A stretch of DNA of 41,270 nt from Azoarcus sp. (GCA_031268195.1 JAIRXQ010000042.1:1-41270); one strand, 5' to 3'; shown: positions 20,473 through 29,258, counted from the stretch's first letter. Program-made: numbers and translations. Notes: generated from the sequence alone by a model not told the origin.

Positions 20473-21267
20473 ATGCTGGATACGCTTGTTTTTTATCCCT
20501 ACGCTTCCGGTGGTGCGGATACGGTCGTGCCCTTGCCCGCGCGCGGGTTTTTGCTGGCCTTGATCGTGAGCCTGCACGTTGCCGGGGCGATGGCGCTGTG
20601 GCGCGCCGCGGCGCCTGCCGAGCCGGTCGACTCGGGCGCTGTTTTGCGGGTCGATTGGATCGTGCCTGCTGCCGCGCCCGCTGCTTTGCCGTCGCCTGCG
20701 CCGGAAACACGGGCCACCCCCGCCCCTGTCCAGCCGGCGCATCCCGTCCGTGTTCGCACCGAAACCCGGCAAGCCGCGCCAGCGCGCACACCCGTCGTTC
20801 GCGCGGCCGAGACAGTACAATCCATGCCTGTCGCGGCGAATCCCGCGCCCGAAGCGTCCGAGGTGCCCGCATCAGCGGATGTGGCCGCCCCCGCGCTGGC
20901 AGACATCGACATTGCCGCCGCCGTTCGGGATGTCGCGGCGCAAGTACGCGGCGAGGAAGGCGGGGGCGGGGGCGGGGCGAATGACGTCGCCCCCGATTTC
21001 AACGCCAATTACCTCGGCAATCCCGAACCCGAATACCCGGCGCTCTCGATACGTTTGCGCGAGGAAGGCGTGGTAAGACTGCGCGTTTTCGTGACGGTGG
21101 ACGGTCGCGCGGGCGAAGTGAATCTTTACCGGAGCAGCGGTTTCGCGCGGCTCGACAAGACGGCGATCGAGAGTGTGGCGCGCTGGCGCTTCCGTCCGGC
21201 GCAACGGGGTGGCAAGCCGGTTGCCGATTGGGTGGTGGTGCCGGTCAGATTTCATTTGCAGAATTGA
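20473..21267 (+). CDS. tonB: energy transducer TonB
   Basis: Links proton-motive force from ExbB-ExbD to outer-membrane TonB-dependent receptors. The 264-residue form from ATG 20473 has one N-terminal membrane helix (RGFLLALIVSLHVAGAMALW, residues about 24-43) and a Pro/Ala-rich periplasmic spacer (residues about 60-170). A TonB C-terminal domain ends the protein, with the blocks NPEPEYPALSIRLREEGVV and DKTAIESVARWRFRPAQRGG. ATG 20440 is an alternative start with a closer GGGAG ribosome-binding site. exbB follows after 21 bases and exbD after it, confirming the complex. No receptor gene is adjacent, so the transported ligand is unknown. Confidence 0.92.
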   Translation: MLDTLVFYPYASGGADTVVPLPARGFLLALIVSLHVAGAMALWRAAAPAEPVDSGAVLRVDWIVPAAAPAALPSPAPETRATPAPVQPAHPVRVRTETRQAAPARTPVVRAAETVQSMPVAANPAPEASEVPASADVAAPALADIDIAAAVRDVAAQVRGEEGGGGGGANDVAPDFNANYLGNPEPEYPALSIRLREEGVVRLRVFVTVDGRAGEVNLYRSSGFARLDKTAIESVARWRFRPAQRGGKPVADWVVVPVRFHLQN

Positions 21268-21288
21268 TATTGTTTACGGAGTGGATGC

Positions 21289-22071
21289 ATGTTCGAGACT
21301 TCCTCGGTGTTTTCGCATTTTCTGGCCCAGACGGACGTTGTCGGCCTCACCGTACTGACGGTGCTGGCCGCGATGTCGCTCATTTCGTGGTACGTCATCG
21401 CGCTGAAGCTCTGGCGTCACGTGGCGGTGCGGGCACGCAGCAGAGTGTTCCTGTCGTCTTTCGGCGGCATGCGTTCCTGTATCGATGCCGAGCGGCTGCG
21501 CGCGCAAGCGGGCACGGGCGATCCGTTCGCGCGCCTGCTGGACGAAGGGTTGAGGGCCTGCCAGCATGTGCGCGACGCGACGGGGCGCGATGGCGGCCGC
21601 AAGCCGGGCGCCTCGGGTTTTGAGCTGCAATCCCCCGACGATTACGTGAGCGCCGCGCTTGCGCATGGCGTCGCCACCGAAGCGCGGCGGCTCGAAAACG
21701 GCCTCACCGTGCTTGCCTCCATTGCCTCGTCCGCGCCGTTCATCGGGCTGTTCGGCACCGTTTGGGGCATCTTCCACGCCTTGCGCAACATTGCGCTCTC
21801 GGCGCAGGCCAGCCTCGACAAAGTGGCCGGGCCGGTAGGCGAGGCGCTCATCATGACCGCCTGCGGCTTGTTCGTCGCCATTCCCGCCGTGCTCGCCTAC
21901 AACACCTTTGTGCGCATGAACCGCAATCTCATTGGAGAACTGGAAAGTCACGCGCACGCGGTTTTCGGCCTGCTGGGCCTCGGCCAGACGGGCAGCGACG
22001 CCAGCGCCGCGCCCGATGCGCGAGTAGTCGAACTGTCCGCCGCCGTGCCCAAGGCGGAAGGAGCGCGCTGA
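21289..22071 (+). CDS. exbB: MotA/TolQ/ExbB proton channel family protein
   Basis: Inner-membrane proton channel subunit that powers TonB. It has 260 residues, with a first helix (TVLTVLAAMSLISWYVIALK) and the characteristic pair later: SAPFIGLFGTVWGIFHALRN near residue 145-165 and VGEALIMTACGLFVAIPAVL near residue 183-202. Both are highly typical of ExbB/TolQ. A cytoplasmic stretch of about 90 residues separates helix one from the pair, with a Gly/Arg-rich insert near residue 100. It sits between tonB and exbD; exbD starts three bases after its stop. Confidence 0.93.
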   Translation: MFETSSVFSHFLAQTDVVGLTVLTVLAAMSLISWYVIALKLWRHVAVRARSRVFLSSFGGMRSCIDAERLRAQAGTGDPFARLLDEGLRACQHVRDATGRDGGRKPGASGFELQSPDDYVSAALAHGVATEARRLENGLTVLASIASSAPFIGLFGTVWGIFHALRNIALSAQASLDKVAGPVGEALIMTACGLFVAIPAVLAYNTFVRMNRNLIGELESHAHAVFGLLGLGQTGSDASAAPDARVVELSAAVPKAEGAR

Positions 22072-22074
22072 AAC

Positions 22075-22497
22075 ATGGCTTTTCATCCGCAAAACTCGCA
22101 GCGCTCGGTGATGGCGGAAATCAACATGATTCCGTTCATCGACGTGATGCTGGTGCTGCTCATCATCTTCATCATTGCCGCGCCCTTGCTGACCCACGCG
22201 GTCAAGGTCGATTTGCCGCGCGCCGACAGCGTCCCCGCGAGCATGAAGCCGGACACGATCCAGCTCGGCATCAAGGCCGACGGCGTTCTGCTCTGGAACG
22301 GCGAAGCCATAACCGAGACGGAAATGGCCGCGCGCATGCGCACTGCCGCCGCGCTGACGCCGCCGCCGGAGCTGCACATCCAGGCCGACGCCGCGACGCC
22401 CTATGAGGCATTGGCGCGTGTCATGGCCAGCGCCTCGCGCCTTGGGCTGGAAAAAATCGGCTTCGTCAGCCGCCCGGAGAATGCCGCGCAGCCTTGA
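22075..22497 (+). CDS. exbD: ExbD/TolR family biopolymer transport protein
   Basis: Partner of ExbB in the TonB motor. It has 140 residues with a single membrane helix carrying the essential aspartate in the motif MIPFIDVMLVLLIIFII (residues about 17-33). The periplasmic domain contains VKVDLPRADS and a typical C-terminal EALARVMASASRLGLEKIGF. It closes the tonB-exbB-exbD operon and converges with the TIMP-like gene 23 bases away. Confidence 0.95.
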   Translation: MAFHPQNSQRSVMAEINMIPFIDVMLVLLIIFIIAAPLLTHAVKVDLPRADSVPASMKPDTIQLGIKADGVLLWNGEAITETEMAARMRTAAALTPPPELHIQADAATPYEALARVMASASRLGLEKIGFVSRPENAAQP

Positions 22498-22520
22498 GCG
22501 TTTTCAGCAATCCGGCGCTT

Positions 22521-22958
22521 TCAGAAATCCGTTCTTGATTCCTGTGAAGAATCCAGGCTGCGGCGGCGCGCTTTGCCGTGCCGCTTCAACCATTTGAGCC
22601 GCTCGCCTGCATTTGATTTCTGAAGATTTCCCCAACATCTGTAAGTATTCAGCTTGCCCTGGTCGTCGAATTTCAGATACAAAAGAAAGCCTTTTCCTTC
22701 TTGCAGACGGTACTCACAATTGTCGAGGCTGGACGTGTCAATATCGACCGTTTTTGTCAGGCTGGATTTCCATGTGCGGTCGACCTCCGCATGTGCCCGA
22801 AAAAGACCTTCGGGCAACACATCGACCGTTTTGATACGGACAAGCGCCACGACATCGGCATTAGCGTAAGCATGCTGCGCCCCCGGCTCGCTGCACCGGC
22901 ATGCGAATGCGCTATTTGCGAACAAGGCCATGAAAATCAGGGAAAAAAGGAATTTCAC
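22521..22958 (-). CDS. secreted TIMP/netrin (NTR)-like domain protein, putative metalloprotease inhibitor
   Basis: A 145-residue exported protein starting at GTG 22958. The signal peptide MKFLFSLIFMALFANSAFA is followed immediately by CRC, so after cleavage the mature N-terminus would be Cys-x-Cys, the arrangement by which TIMPs chelate the metalloprotease zinc. Next comes a YANADVVALVRI strand, like the ADVV block of TIMPs. A DNCEYRLQEGKGFLLYL segment matches the C-G-x-x-F-x-x-G-x-x-YL pattern of NTR domains, and YRCWGNL carries the fourth cysteine, allowing the two classic disulfides. A basic tail follows. It starts three bases after the stop of a small HExxH protein, suggesting a protease-inhibitor pair. 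Fold likely; inhibitor role inferred. Confidence 0.7.
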   Translation of the reverse strand: MKFLFSLIFMALFANSAFACRCSEPGAQHAYANADVVALVRIKTVDVLPEGLFRAHAEVDRTWKSSLTKTVDIDTSSLDNCEYRLQEGKGFLLYLKFDDQGKLNTYRCWGNLQKSNAGERLKWLKRHGKARRRSLDSSQESRTDF

Positions 22959-22961
22959 GTT

Positions 22962-23171
22962 TCAACCATTGCGGTGATTGCTTGTGGCGTATGGCCCCAT
23001 CAGGCCAAGAATCATGGGGTCGTGCATTCCCGGGAGATTGCATTTCAATAACGTGTCCTCGGCCTGGGTGGATGGATATCCCGGCGCACCACCTACATGC
23101 GCCAGTTCGTGCACCAGCGTCGCGATGACCGTCCAGCGATCATATTCGCTCCAATGCACCGCCTGTTTCAC
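22962..23171 (-). CDS. small HExxH zincin-motif protein (minimal or truncated)
   Basis: A 69-residue frame starting at GTG 23171, which overlaps the mltB stop by four bases (GTGA). The centre reads WTVIATLVHELAHVGGAPG: a helix with the zinc-binding HExxH motif followed by two glycines, then QAEDTLLKCNLPGMHDP, which offers a further acidic ligand. This looks like the C-terminal core of a zinc metallopeptidase or toxin domain. It is short for a zincin, and the reading frame stays open upstream into the mltB tail (QKHETAQPVKQAVHWSEYDR), so it may be a truncated remnant. Its coupling to mltB and to the TIMP-like gene suggests translation. Proteolytic activity is not shown. Confidence 0.5.
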   Translation of the reverse strand: MKQAVHWSEYDRWTVIATLVHELAHVGGAPGYPSTQAEDTLLKCNLPGMHDPMILGLMGPYATSNHRNG

Positions 23172-24316
23172 CGGTTGCGCCGTTTCGTGTTTCTGACGGC
23201 TTGTTTTTTGCCCGGTTTCATCTTTTTTGTTTTGACTGCTTTGCCGTGTTTGTGCGCTGGGGCATGGGAGTGTTTGTCCAGCTCGACGTATTGCGGCGGC
23301 GCGAGCGGATTGTCACGGCCTTCGCGCAGCGCCTGCGCGAGCTGGAAGACCGCCATCGCGTAGAAGTAGCTGTGGTTGTAGCGTGTGATGGCGTAGAAGT
23401 TGCGATAGCCCAGCCAGTATTGCGTGGCTTCGTCCGGGGTTTCGAGGTCGATCAGCAAAGCCGCTTCGTCGGGGAAGGTATTGGCTGCCGGGCGAATGCC
23501 GGAAGCGGCGATGCGTGCTCTATCCAGCGTCGGCTCGAAGCCCGTGGCGACGAGCGGTGCGGGATCGGCTCCCGGGTCGAGGCGCGCGCGCAGCGCGACC
23601 GGGCCGCCGCTCACCCAGCCGAATTCGCGCAGGTAATTGGCGATGCTGCCGATTGCGTCGATGGGATGGGTATCGAAGTCGATACGGCCGTCGCCGTCGA
23701 AATCGACTGCGTAGCGCCGCACGCTGCTGGGCAGAAACTGTGGCCAGCCGAGCGCCCCGGCGAAAGAGCCGGAGTAGCTGGCGGGGTCGCGCCCCTGTTC
23801 GCGCGCGAGCAGAAAGAGCGCTTCGAGTTCCCCCCGGAACAGGTCGGCGCGCGGTGGGTAGTCGAAGGCGAGCGTGGCAAGTGCCGAGAGCGTCTCGAAG
23901 TTGCCCGTGTTGCGGCCGTAGATGGTTTCCACGCCGAGGATGCCGAGGATGATTTCCGCGGGTACGCCGTATTGCCGTTCAGCGCGGTTCAGCGCGTCCT
24001 CGTACTGTGCCCAGGCTTGCAGACCGGCGTCGATGTGCAGGCGGTCCAGGAAGCGGGAGCGGTAGCGCCGCCAGGATTTGGTGGTGCGCTTCGCGGGCGG
24101 GCGGATGAGGTCGACGACGCGCGGGTTGTAGTTGGCGCGCGCCAGCGCGACATAGATCTGCGCGGTATCGAGCTTGTTGCGCGCGGCGATTGTTTCGACG
24201 AAGGCGGCGACCTCCGGGTGTGTCGTGTAGTCGGCGCGCGCGGGCAGGGTGCACAGGATGGCGGCCGCAAAGACGGCGGCCAGACGGAAAAATGCAGCGG
24301 GAAACGTTGATTTCAT
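23168..24316 (-). CDS. mltB: lytic murein transglycosylase B (MltB-type)
   Basis: Cleaves the peptidoglycan glycan strand, forming 1,6-anhydromuramyl ends. The frame is open from 24910, but that extension is antisense to the transglutaminase gene. The start at ATG 24316 gives 382 residues with a signal peptide ending LPARA. The catalytic glutamate lies in GILGVETIYGRNTGNFETL, followed by the family blocks SGSFAGALGWPQFLPSS and DGDGRIDFDTHPIDAIGSIA, and the late ITRYNHSYFYAMAVFQLA. The C-terminus (from about residue 350) is a Lys/His-rich tail that overlaps the next gene's start and may be altered by recombination there. Confidence 0.93.
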   Translation of the reverse strand: MKSTFPAAFFRLAAVFAAAILCTLPARADYTTHPEVAAFVETIAARNKLDTAQIYVALARANYNPRVVDLIRPPAKRTTKSWRRYRSRFLDRLHIDAGLQAWAQYEDALNRAERQYGVPAEIILGILGVETIYGRNTGNFETLSALATLAFDYPPRADLFRGELEALFLLAREQGRDPASYSGSFAGALGWPQFLPSSVRRYAVDFDGDGRIDFDTHPIDAIGSIANYLREFGWVSGGPVALRARLDPGADPAPLVATGFEPTLDRARIAASGIRPAANTFPDEAALLIDLETPDEATQYWLGYRNFYAITRYNHSYFYAMAVFQLAQALREGRDNPLAPPQYVELDKHSHAPAHKHGKAVKTKKMKPGKKQAVRNTKRRNR

Positions 24317-24336
24317 GGCGGAGTCGGCGCTTCTTT

Positions 24337-26310
24337 TTAGATGTCGAGGGCATTGATGTCGCGCGCGAGTTCTCGAATCGCCTCGCCTGAGACAGGCGGA
24401 CGATAACGCAAACGGGCATAGCGGGTACAGACTCCGTTCAATGTATCGGCATCGGCGGGGCGGGCGGCAGCGAGCCTTCGCCCGTAGTCGAGCGGGCCTT
24501 CGGCGGGTTTGCGCGCCAGATCGAAGCGGGCGAGATACGCCGAAAAACGGCCCCAGGCGCGCGCGAGCGGGTCGCGCGGATCGCGGCTGCGCAGCGCCCA
24601 GTAATAAAAGGCGGCCAGCATCAGCGCGGCGCCGATGGCGATCGCGCCCAGCAGGCGGACGGAGTCGATGGCGCCGAAGCCGAACGATTCCAGCAGGTCG
24701 TGCTGCCGCCGGTTGTCGTAGGCGGTGATACGGTTCCACCGTGTGCCGAGCGCTTCCCAGCGGTCGCGCCATTGCCGCAGCCATGAGTATTCCGGGCGCA
24801 GCATGAAGGGCAGTCCGTCGCGGAGCGAGTCCGCAAGGCCGCCCTCGATGCGCAGCGGTGCGACGATCGCGGTTGGATCGACCCGCACCCAGCCGCGTTC
24901 GGCCAGCCACACTTCCGCCCAGGCGTGCGCATCCGATTGGCGCACCATCAACATCTTGTTGATCGGGTTGAGATAGCCGCCCTGATAGCCGGTGACGACC
25001 CGCGCGGGCACGTCGGCGGCGCGGGCAAGGAAAACGAACGCGCCCGCGAAGTGCTCGCAGAAACCCCGGCGCGCGTCGAACAGAAAATAGTCGACGCTAT
25101 CTTGAGTCATGAGCGGCGGTTGCAGGGTGTAGGCAAAGCCGCCGTCCACGAACCAGTCGAGGATGCGTTCCACCGTATGCGCCGGAGTGCCCGCTTTCAG
25201 TTCGCGCGCCAGCACCCGCGCTTTGGCGTTGCCGTGATTGGGCAACTGGAGCGCCTGCTGCACCACCCACGGCCTCTCGTTGCGTCCGACCACCGTATCG
25301 GGATAGGCGCTGAAATCGATGCGCACGCGCACGCCCACCGGCGAGCGGCTCAAGGTCTGGTAATCATAGGCGAAACGCACCCCCGGCACCGGCCCGGCGG
25401 GGTAGTAGAGCGCGGGCAGCCAGTGCTGGTTGTGGGGTTCGAGCATGATCCGATAGTCGTAGCGGCGGCCGGACGGCGTGTAAGTGGGACGATCCGAGGT
25501 TGGGCGCGGCGCCAGATGCCAGCTGAAACCGTCGAAACGGGTCAGCACCGGACCGCGCCAGTAGCGATTGGAAGGCGGCGGGCGCGGGCCGTCGAATTCG
25601 ACGGTGAAGGCGAGTTCGTCCGACAGAATCATCTCGCTGATCGAGCCCGGCGCCATCGAATCGGACAGTCCCGTCGAAGCGGTGGATTCTTCCGGGATGC
25701 CCCACAATGGCGAGACGGCGCGGGGAAAGAGGACGAACAGCAGCAGCATGAGCGGCGCGCCTTGTGCGAGCAGGAGCGCGCTCGTGCGCAGGCGCTCGCG
25801 GCCGCTGGAGGCCGGATCGAGCAGCGAGATTTGCCCGCCGAGCGTGAGCGTGGCGGCCACGAGCGCGAGCAGGGCGGCGGGCGCGGACTGGTTGCTGAAG
25901 AACATGCCGAACTGGAGAAAGAAACACAGCAGCACGACGACGTGGATGTCGCGCATGTTGCGAATCTCCAGCATCTTCAGGCACAAAAGCACGGCCAGCA
26001 GCGCTAGCCCCGGCGTTTTGCCCAGAAAATGCCCGAAGGTGATCCTGACGGCGAGGGCGGCGGCAAGCGCGAGCGGCAGCAGCAGCCAGCGCGGCGGCGC
26101 GCTCTGGCCGTGCCACAACCGCCAGCCGCGCCAGGCAAGCAGCGTGGCGCACAGGATGATCGTCCATGCGGGTAGATTCAGCAGGTGTGGCGCGAGCGTG
26201 GTGGCTGCCGCCGCCAGCAGCCATGCGCCCTGATCCGGGTGCAGGGCGGCTTCGCCGGAAACGGTTTGCCCGCGTGCCGAAAAGCGAACGAGGCGCGTGG
26301 TTGCGTTCAC
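24337..26310 (-). CDS. TgpA-type membrane transglutaminase (DUF3488 plus transglutaminase-like)
   Basis: Inner-membrane protein of 657 residues. The N-terminal third has several hydrophobic helices (DUF3488 region). A periplasmic transglutaminase core follows with the catalytic triad visible: Cys in RRGFCEHFAGAFVFLAR near residue 410, His in SDAHAWAEVWL and Asp in GWVRVDPTA. One more membrane helix and a cytoplasmic tail complete it. This matches TgpA of Pseudomonas, whose periplasmic domain has transglutaminase activity. It starts with GTG overlapping the stop of the DUF58 gene by four bases. The moxR-DUF58-tgpA order is a widespread cassette. Confidence 0.9.
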   Translation of the reverse strand: MNATTRLVRFSARGQTVSGEAALHPDQGAWLLAAAATTLAPHLLNLPAWTIILCATLLAWRGWRLWHGQSAPPRWLLLPLALAAALAVRITFGHFLGKTPGLALLAVLLCLKMLEIRNMRDIHVVVLLCFFLQFGMFFSNQSAPAALLALVAATLTLGGQISLLDPASSGRERLRTSALLLAQGAPLMLLLFVLFPRAVSPLWGIPEESTASTGLSDSMAPGSISEMILSDELAFTVEFDGPRPPPSNRYWRGPVLTRFDGFSWHLAPRPTSDRPTYTPSGRRYDYRIMLEPHNQHWLPALYYPAGPVPGVRFAYDYQTLSRSPVGVRVRIDFSAYPDTVVGRNERPWVVQQALQLPNHGNAKARVLARELKAGTPAHTVERILDWFVDGGFAYTLQPPLMTQDSVDYFLFDARRGFCEHFAGAFVFLARAADVPARVVTGYQGGYLNPINKMLMVRQSDAHAWAEVWLAERGWVRVDPTAIVAPLRIEGGLADSLRDGLPFMLRPEYSWLRQWRDRWEALGTRWNRITAYDNRRQHDLLESFGFGAIDSVRLLGAIAIGAALMLAAFYYWALRSRDPRDPLARAWGRFSAYLARFDLARKPAEGPLDYGRRLAAARPADADTLNGVCTRYARLRYRPPVSGEAIRELARDINALDI

Positions 26311-27317
26311 GTCGTGTCCTGCTGTCGCCCGAGGCCAAACAAGGCGAGTGCGCCGAGGCAGCGGGACAGATGCACGTCGCCGCGCCCGATGGAAAATTCG
26401 CAGGCGGGCAAGCGCAGGGCGTAGCGTTGCCCCGCCCGTTCAGCGCGCAGCAGCCAGGTGCACAGGACCGACAGGCGCGCTTCGTCGGAGAGCGCGGGCG
26501 GCAGGGCGTTCCAGTCCAGAAACAGGTCGCCGCCTTCGCTGGCCGAGAACTGCTTGGTCATCATTTCGCCGCCGCGCGCAATGACCTTCCACGCCAGATG
26601 GCGAGGTGAATCCGTGATTTGCCAGGCGCGCAGCCCGGTGAAATCTTCGTTTCCGGCCTGGAGCGACGCGCCGGAGGCGGCAGCGCTGCCCGCGCCGGAC
26701 GGTGGCGGCGGCGGATCGGCGGCGGGCGCGGGAAAGACGAGCGCCGTCATGTCTGGCACAAATACGCTCCAGGCGCGGATGAAACCGAGCGGCCAGCGCG
26801 TCTCGATGATCGTGCGGCCCAGTGGCAAGATGCCCCGTCGCGTCGTGCTCAGGGCGATGGCGACTTCGCCGCACGCGGCAGGCGGCAGATCGAACCATGC
26901 CTCGCCGCGCGCATCGGGATCGTCGCCCGCGATCATGTGCAGGGCGGCGCGGCGGCGCGAAGACGGGTTATCGATCAGCAGATGAAAAACCACGCTGCCG
27001 CCGCAAAACGTCGGCTCCGCCTTGCCGTAACGGATCATCAGATGCAAGAGATCGCGAAAGGCGTGAATCAGGCTGGCGGCAGCCGTACTCGCGAGCAGGA
27101 ACACGAAGGCATAGCCCAGGCCGAGCCCGTAGTTGATCGACGCGACCAGCATCACCACGAGCACGGCGGCGAACGCCAGCCCCGTCAGCGTGGGCATGAC
27201 GTAGATGCGGTTCTGCGTCAGCCGCACCGGGGCGCGGGCGGGCGTCCGCTCCCATTGCCACCAGAGGATGAAACGCAGAAAAGGAAACTGGCGGACGAGT
27301 GCGTCGGAGAAGGTCAT
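26307..27317 (-). CDS. DUF58 domain-containing protein
   Basis: A 336-residue protein with two adjacent membrane helices near residues 40-85 (MPTLTGLAFAAVLVVMLVAS and LGYAFVFLLASTAAASLIHA). The DUF58 signature comes later, around residues 228-265 (DFTGLRAWQITDSPRHLAWK, then ARGGEMMTKQF). DUF58 proteins have a degenerate von Willebrand A-like domain and work with MoxR ATPases in a chaperone-like role that is not settled. Here it lies between moxR (15-base gap) and tgpA (four-base overlap), as expected. A poly-proline linker sits near residue 200. Confidence 0.9.
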   Translation of the reverse strand: MTFSDALVRQFPFLRFILWWQWERTPARAPVRLTQNRIYVMPTLTGLAFAAVLVVMLVASINYGLGLGYAFVFLLASTAAASLIHAFRDLLHLMIRYGKAEPTFCGGSVVFHLLIDNPSSRRRAALHMIAGDDPDARGEAWFDLPPAACGEVAIALSTTRRGILPLGRTIIETRWPLGFIRAWSVFVPDMTALVFPAPAADPPPPPSGAGSAAASGASLQAGNEDFTGLRAWQITDSPRHLAWKVIARGGEMMTKQFSASEGGDLFLDWNALPPALSDEARLSVLCTWLLRAERAGQRYALRLPACEFSIGRGDVHLSRCLGALALFGLGRQQDTT

Positions 27318-27332
27318 CTGCCTTGTGCCGCT

Positions 27333-28250
27333 TCAGGGAAGCGCGATGCCTTGCAGCAATCGCGCGAGATCGTTCGTATCTGGCATGCGCCCGTCGCTGG
27401 CCCGGTGCAAGCGGTGCCCGGCGACGTAGGGAAAAATGCGCTGCACATCCTCCGGCAGCGCATGATCGCGCCCTTCGATCAGCGCCCAGGCGCGCGCGGC
27501 GGCCAGCAGCCCCATGCCTGCGCGTGGACTGAGCCCCGCGACGAATTCCGCGCCTTGTCGGGTGGCGGCGAGAAGCGCTTGCACATAATCGACGAGGTGC
27601 TCTGCGACGATCACCGCGCGCGCCTCATCCTGCAAATCGAGCAGATCCATGGGCGAGATGACTGGCTCGACGCCGATGAGCATTTCGCGCCGATCGCCGC
27701 CTTGCAGCAGTTCGCGCTCGGCGGCGCGGTCGGGATAGCCGAGGCGGATGCGCATCAAAAAGCGGTCGAGCTGGCTCTCCGGCAACGGGAAAGTGCCGAT
27801 CTGGTAAGACGGGTTCTGGGTGGCGATGACGAAAAACGGTTCAGGCAGCGGCAGGGTGTGGCCATCGACCGTGACCTGATGCTCCTCCATTGCTTCGAGC
27901 AGCGCGCTTTGGGTTTTGGGCGTGCCGCGATTGATTTCGTCCGCGAGGATCAATTGCGTAAACACCGGTCCGGGCAAAAAGCGAAAAGCCACGCTTTCGC
28001 GCTCGAACACCGACACCCCCACGATGTCGGCGGGCAGCAGGTCGCTGGTAAACTGAATGCGCTGGTATTGCAGTCCCAGCAGTTGCGCCAGCGTGTGCGA
28101 GAGCGTGGTTTTGCCGGTGCCGGGCACATCCTCGATCAGCAAATGCCCGCGGGCGAGCAGGCATGACAGGGCGATGCGCAGTTCATGTTCCTTGCCGAGG
28201 ATGATCTCGCCGGCGGCTGCCATGAGGCGTTCGATGTTGGAGTTCGCCAT
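27333..28250 (-). CDS. MoxR-family AAA+ ATPase
   Basis: Cytoplasmic AAA+ ATPase of 305 residues. Walker A is in EDVPGTGKTTLSH near residue 40, Walker B and the sensor region are LILADEINRGTPKTQSALLE near residue 103, and ATQNPSYQIGTFPLPESQLD carries sensor 1. The C-terminal lid contains GLSPRAGMGLLAAARAWAL. MoxR proteins are thought to insert cofactors or remodel complexes together with DUF58/vWA partners, and the next gene is DUF58. It is the first gene of the minus-strand run that ends with the TIMP-like gene. Confidence 0.92.
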   Translation of the reverse strand: MANSNIERLMAAAGEIILGKEHELRIALSCLLARGHLLIEDVPGTGKTTLSHTLAQLLGLQYQRIQFTSDLLPADIVGVSVFERESVAFRFLPGPVFTQLILADEINRGTPKTQSALLEAMEEHQVTVDGHTLPLPEPFFVIATQNPSYQIGTFPLPESQLDRFLMRIRLGYPDRAAERELLQGGDRREMLIGVEPVISPMDLLDLQDEARAVIVAEHLVDYVQALLAATRQGAEFVAGLSPRAGMGLLAAARAWALIEGRDHALPEDVQRIFPYVAGHRLHRASDGRMPDTNDLARLLQGIALP

Positions 28251-28379
28251 GTTTTTAACCGAAGCGGTTGGCTGTCGACCGCACGATAATAGTAGATAGA
28301 CGAATAAGCCCGGCGTGGAGAAAGGACGGGCTTCGGTTAGAATTCACAAACTTTCTTCACCTGCCCGGAAGCAGACATC

Positions 28380-29258
28380 ATGATTACCGGATCGATCGTC
28401 GCCATCGTCACTCCCATGCACGCCAATGGCAGCCTGGATCTCCCGCGTTTGTGCAAGCTCATCGACTGGCACATCGCCGAAGGCACTGACGGTATCGTCA
28501 TCGTCGGTTCGACCGGCGAATCCCCGACCGTCTCCGTTCCCGAACACCGCGAACTGATCCGCGCCGCGGTCGAACACGCGGCAGGGCGCGTCCCCGTGAT
28601 CGCCGGTTCCGGCTGCAACAGCACCTCGGAAGGCGTCGAACTGGCGCGCTATGCGCGCGAAGCGGGCGCGGTGGCGCATCTGTCGGTGGTGCCGTACTAC
28701 AACAAGCCGACGCAGGAAGGCATCTATCGCCACTTCTGCACCATTGCCGAAGCGGTCGAACTGCCACTCATTCTCTACAACGTACCTGGGCGCACGGTGG
28801 CCGATCTCGACAACGATACCGTGCTGCGGCTGGCCGAGGTGCCCAATATCGTCGGCCTCAAAGAGGCTACGGGAAAAATCGACCGCGCCTGCGATCTTTT
28901 CGCGCGCGCCCCCGAAGGCTTTGCCCTCTACAGCGGCGACGACATGACCGCTGCCGCTTTCATCCTGATGGGTGGCCACGGCACGATTTCGGTGACGGCC
29001 AACGTCGCGCCGCGCGCCATGCACGATATGTGCGCGGCGGCGCTCGCGGGCGATGCGCGGCGGGCACGCGAAATCAACGCACGGCTCATCGGCCTGCACA
29101 AGGATCTTTTCTGCGAAGCCAACCCCATTCCGGTGAAATGGGCGGTGGCGCGCATGGGGCGGATCGAAGACTGTATCCGCCTGCCGCTCACCCCATTGTC
29201 GACGCCGCTGCACGAGCGTGTGCTCGCGGCCATGCGCCAGGCGGGCGTCGAACTTTGA
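28380..29258 (+). CDS. dapA: 4-hydroxy-tetrahydrodipicolinate synthase
   Basis: Condenses pyruvate with aspartate semialdehyde in lysine and diaminopimelate synthesis. At 292 residues it is full length. Diagnostic elements are [10 protein letters not shown] at the start, [16 protein letters not shown] (pyruvate and catalytic Thr region, near residue 35-50), the catalytic tyrosine in [10 protein letters not shown] near residue 133 and the Schiff-base lysine in [15 protein letters not shown] near residue 161. An ATTAGAAT sequence about 40 bases upstream may be the -10 element. bamC follows 52 bases later, the usual betaproteobacterial neighbour. Confidence 0.97.
   Translation: MITGSIVAIVTPMHANGSLDLPRLCKLIDWHIAEGTDGIVIVGSTGESPTVSVPEHRELIRAAVEHAAGRVPVIAGSGCNSTSEGVELARYAREAGAVAHLSVVPYYNKPTQEGIYRHFCTIAEAVELPLILYNVPGRTVADLDNDTVLRLAEVPNIVGLKEATGKIDRACDLFARAPEGFALYSGDDMTAAAFILMGGHGTISVTANVAPRAMHDMCAAALAGDARRAREINARLIGLHKDLFCEANPIPVKWAVARMGRIEDCIRLPLTPLSTPLHERVLAAMRQAGVEL

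Noticed and set aside
24317-24910. Upstream extension of the mltB frame.
   Set aside because: It overlaps the transglutaminase coding region in another frame; the MltB signal peptide begins at 24316.
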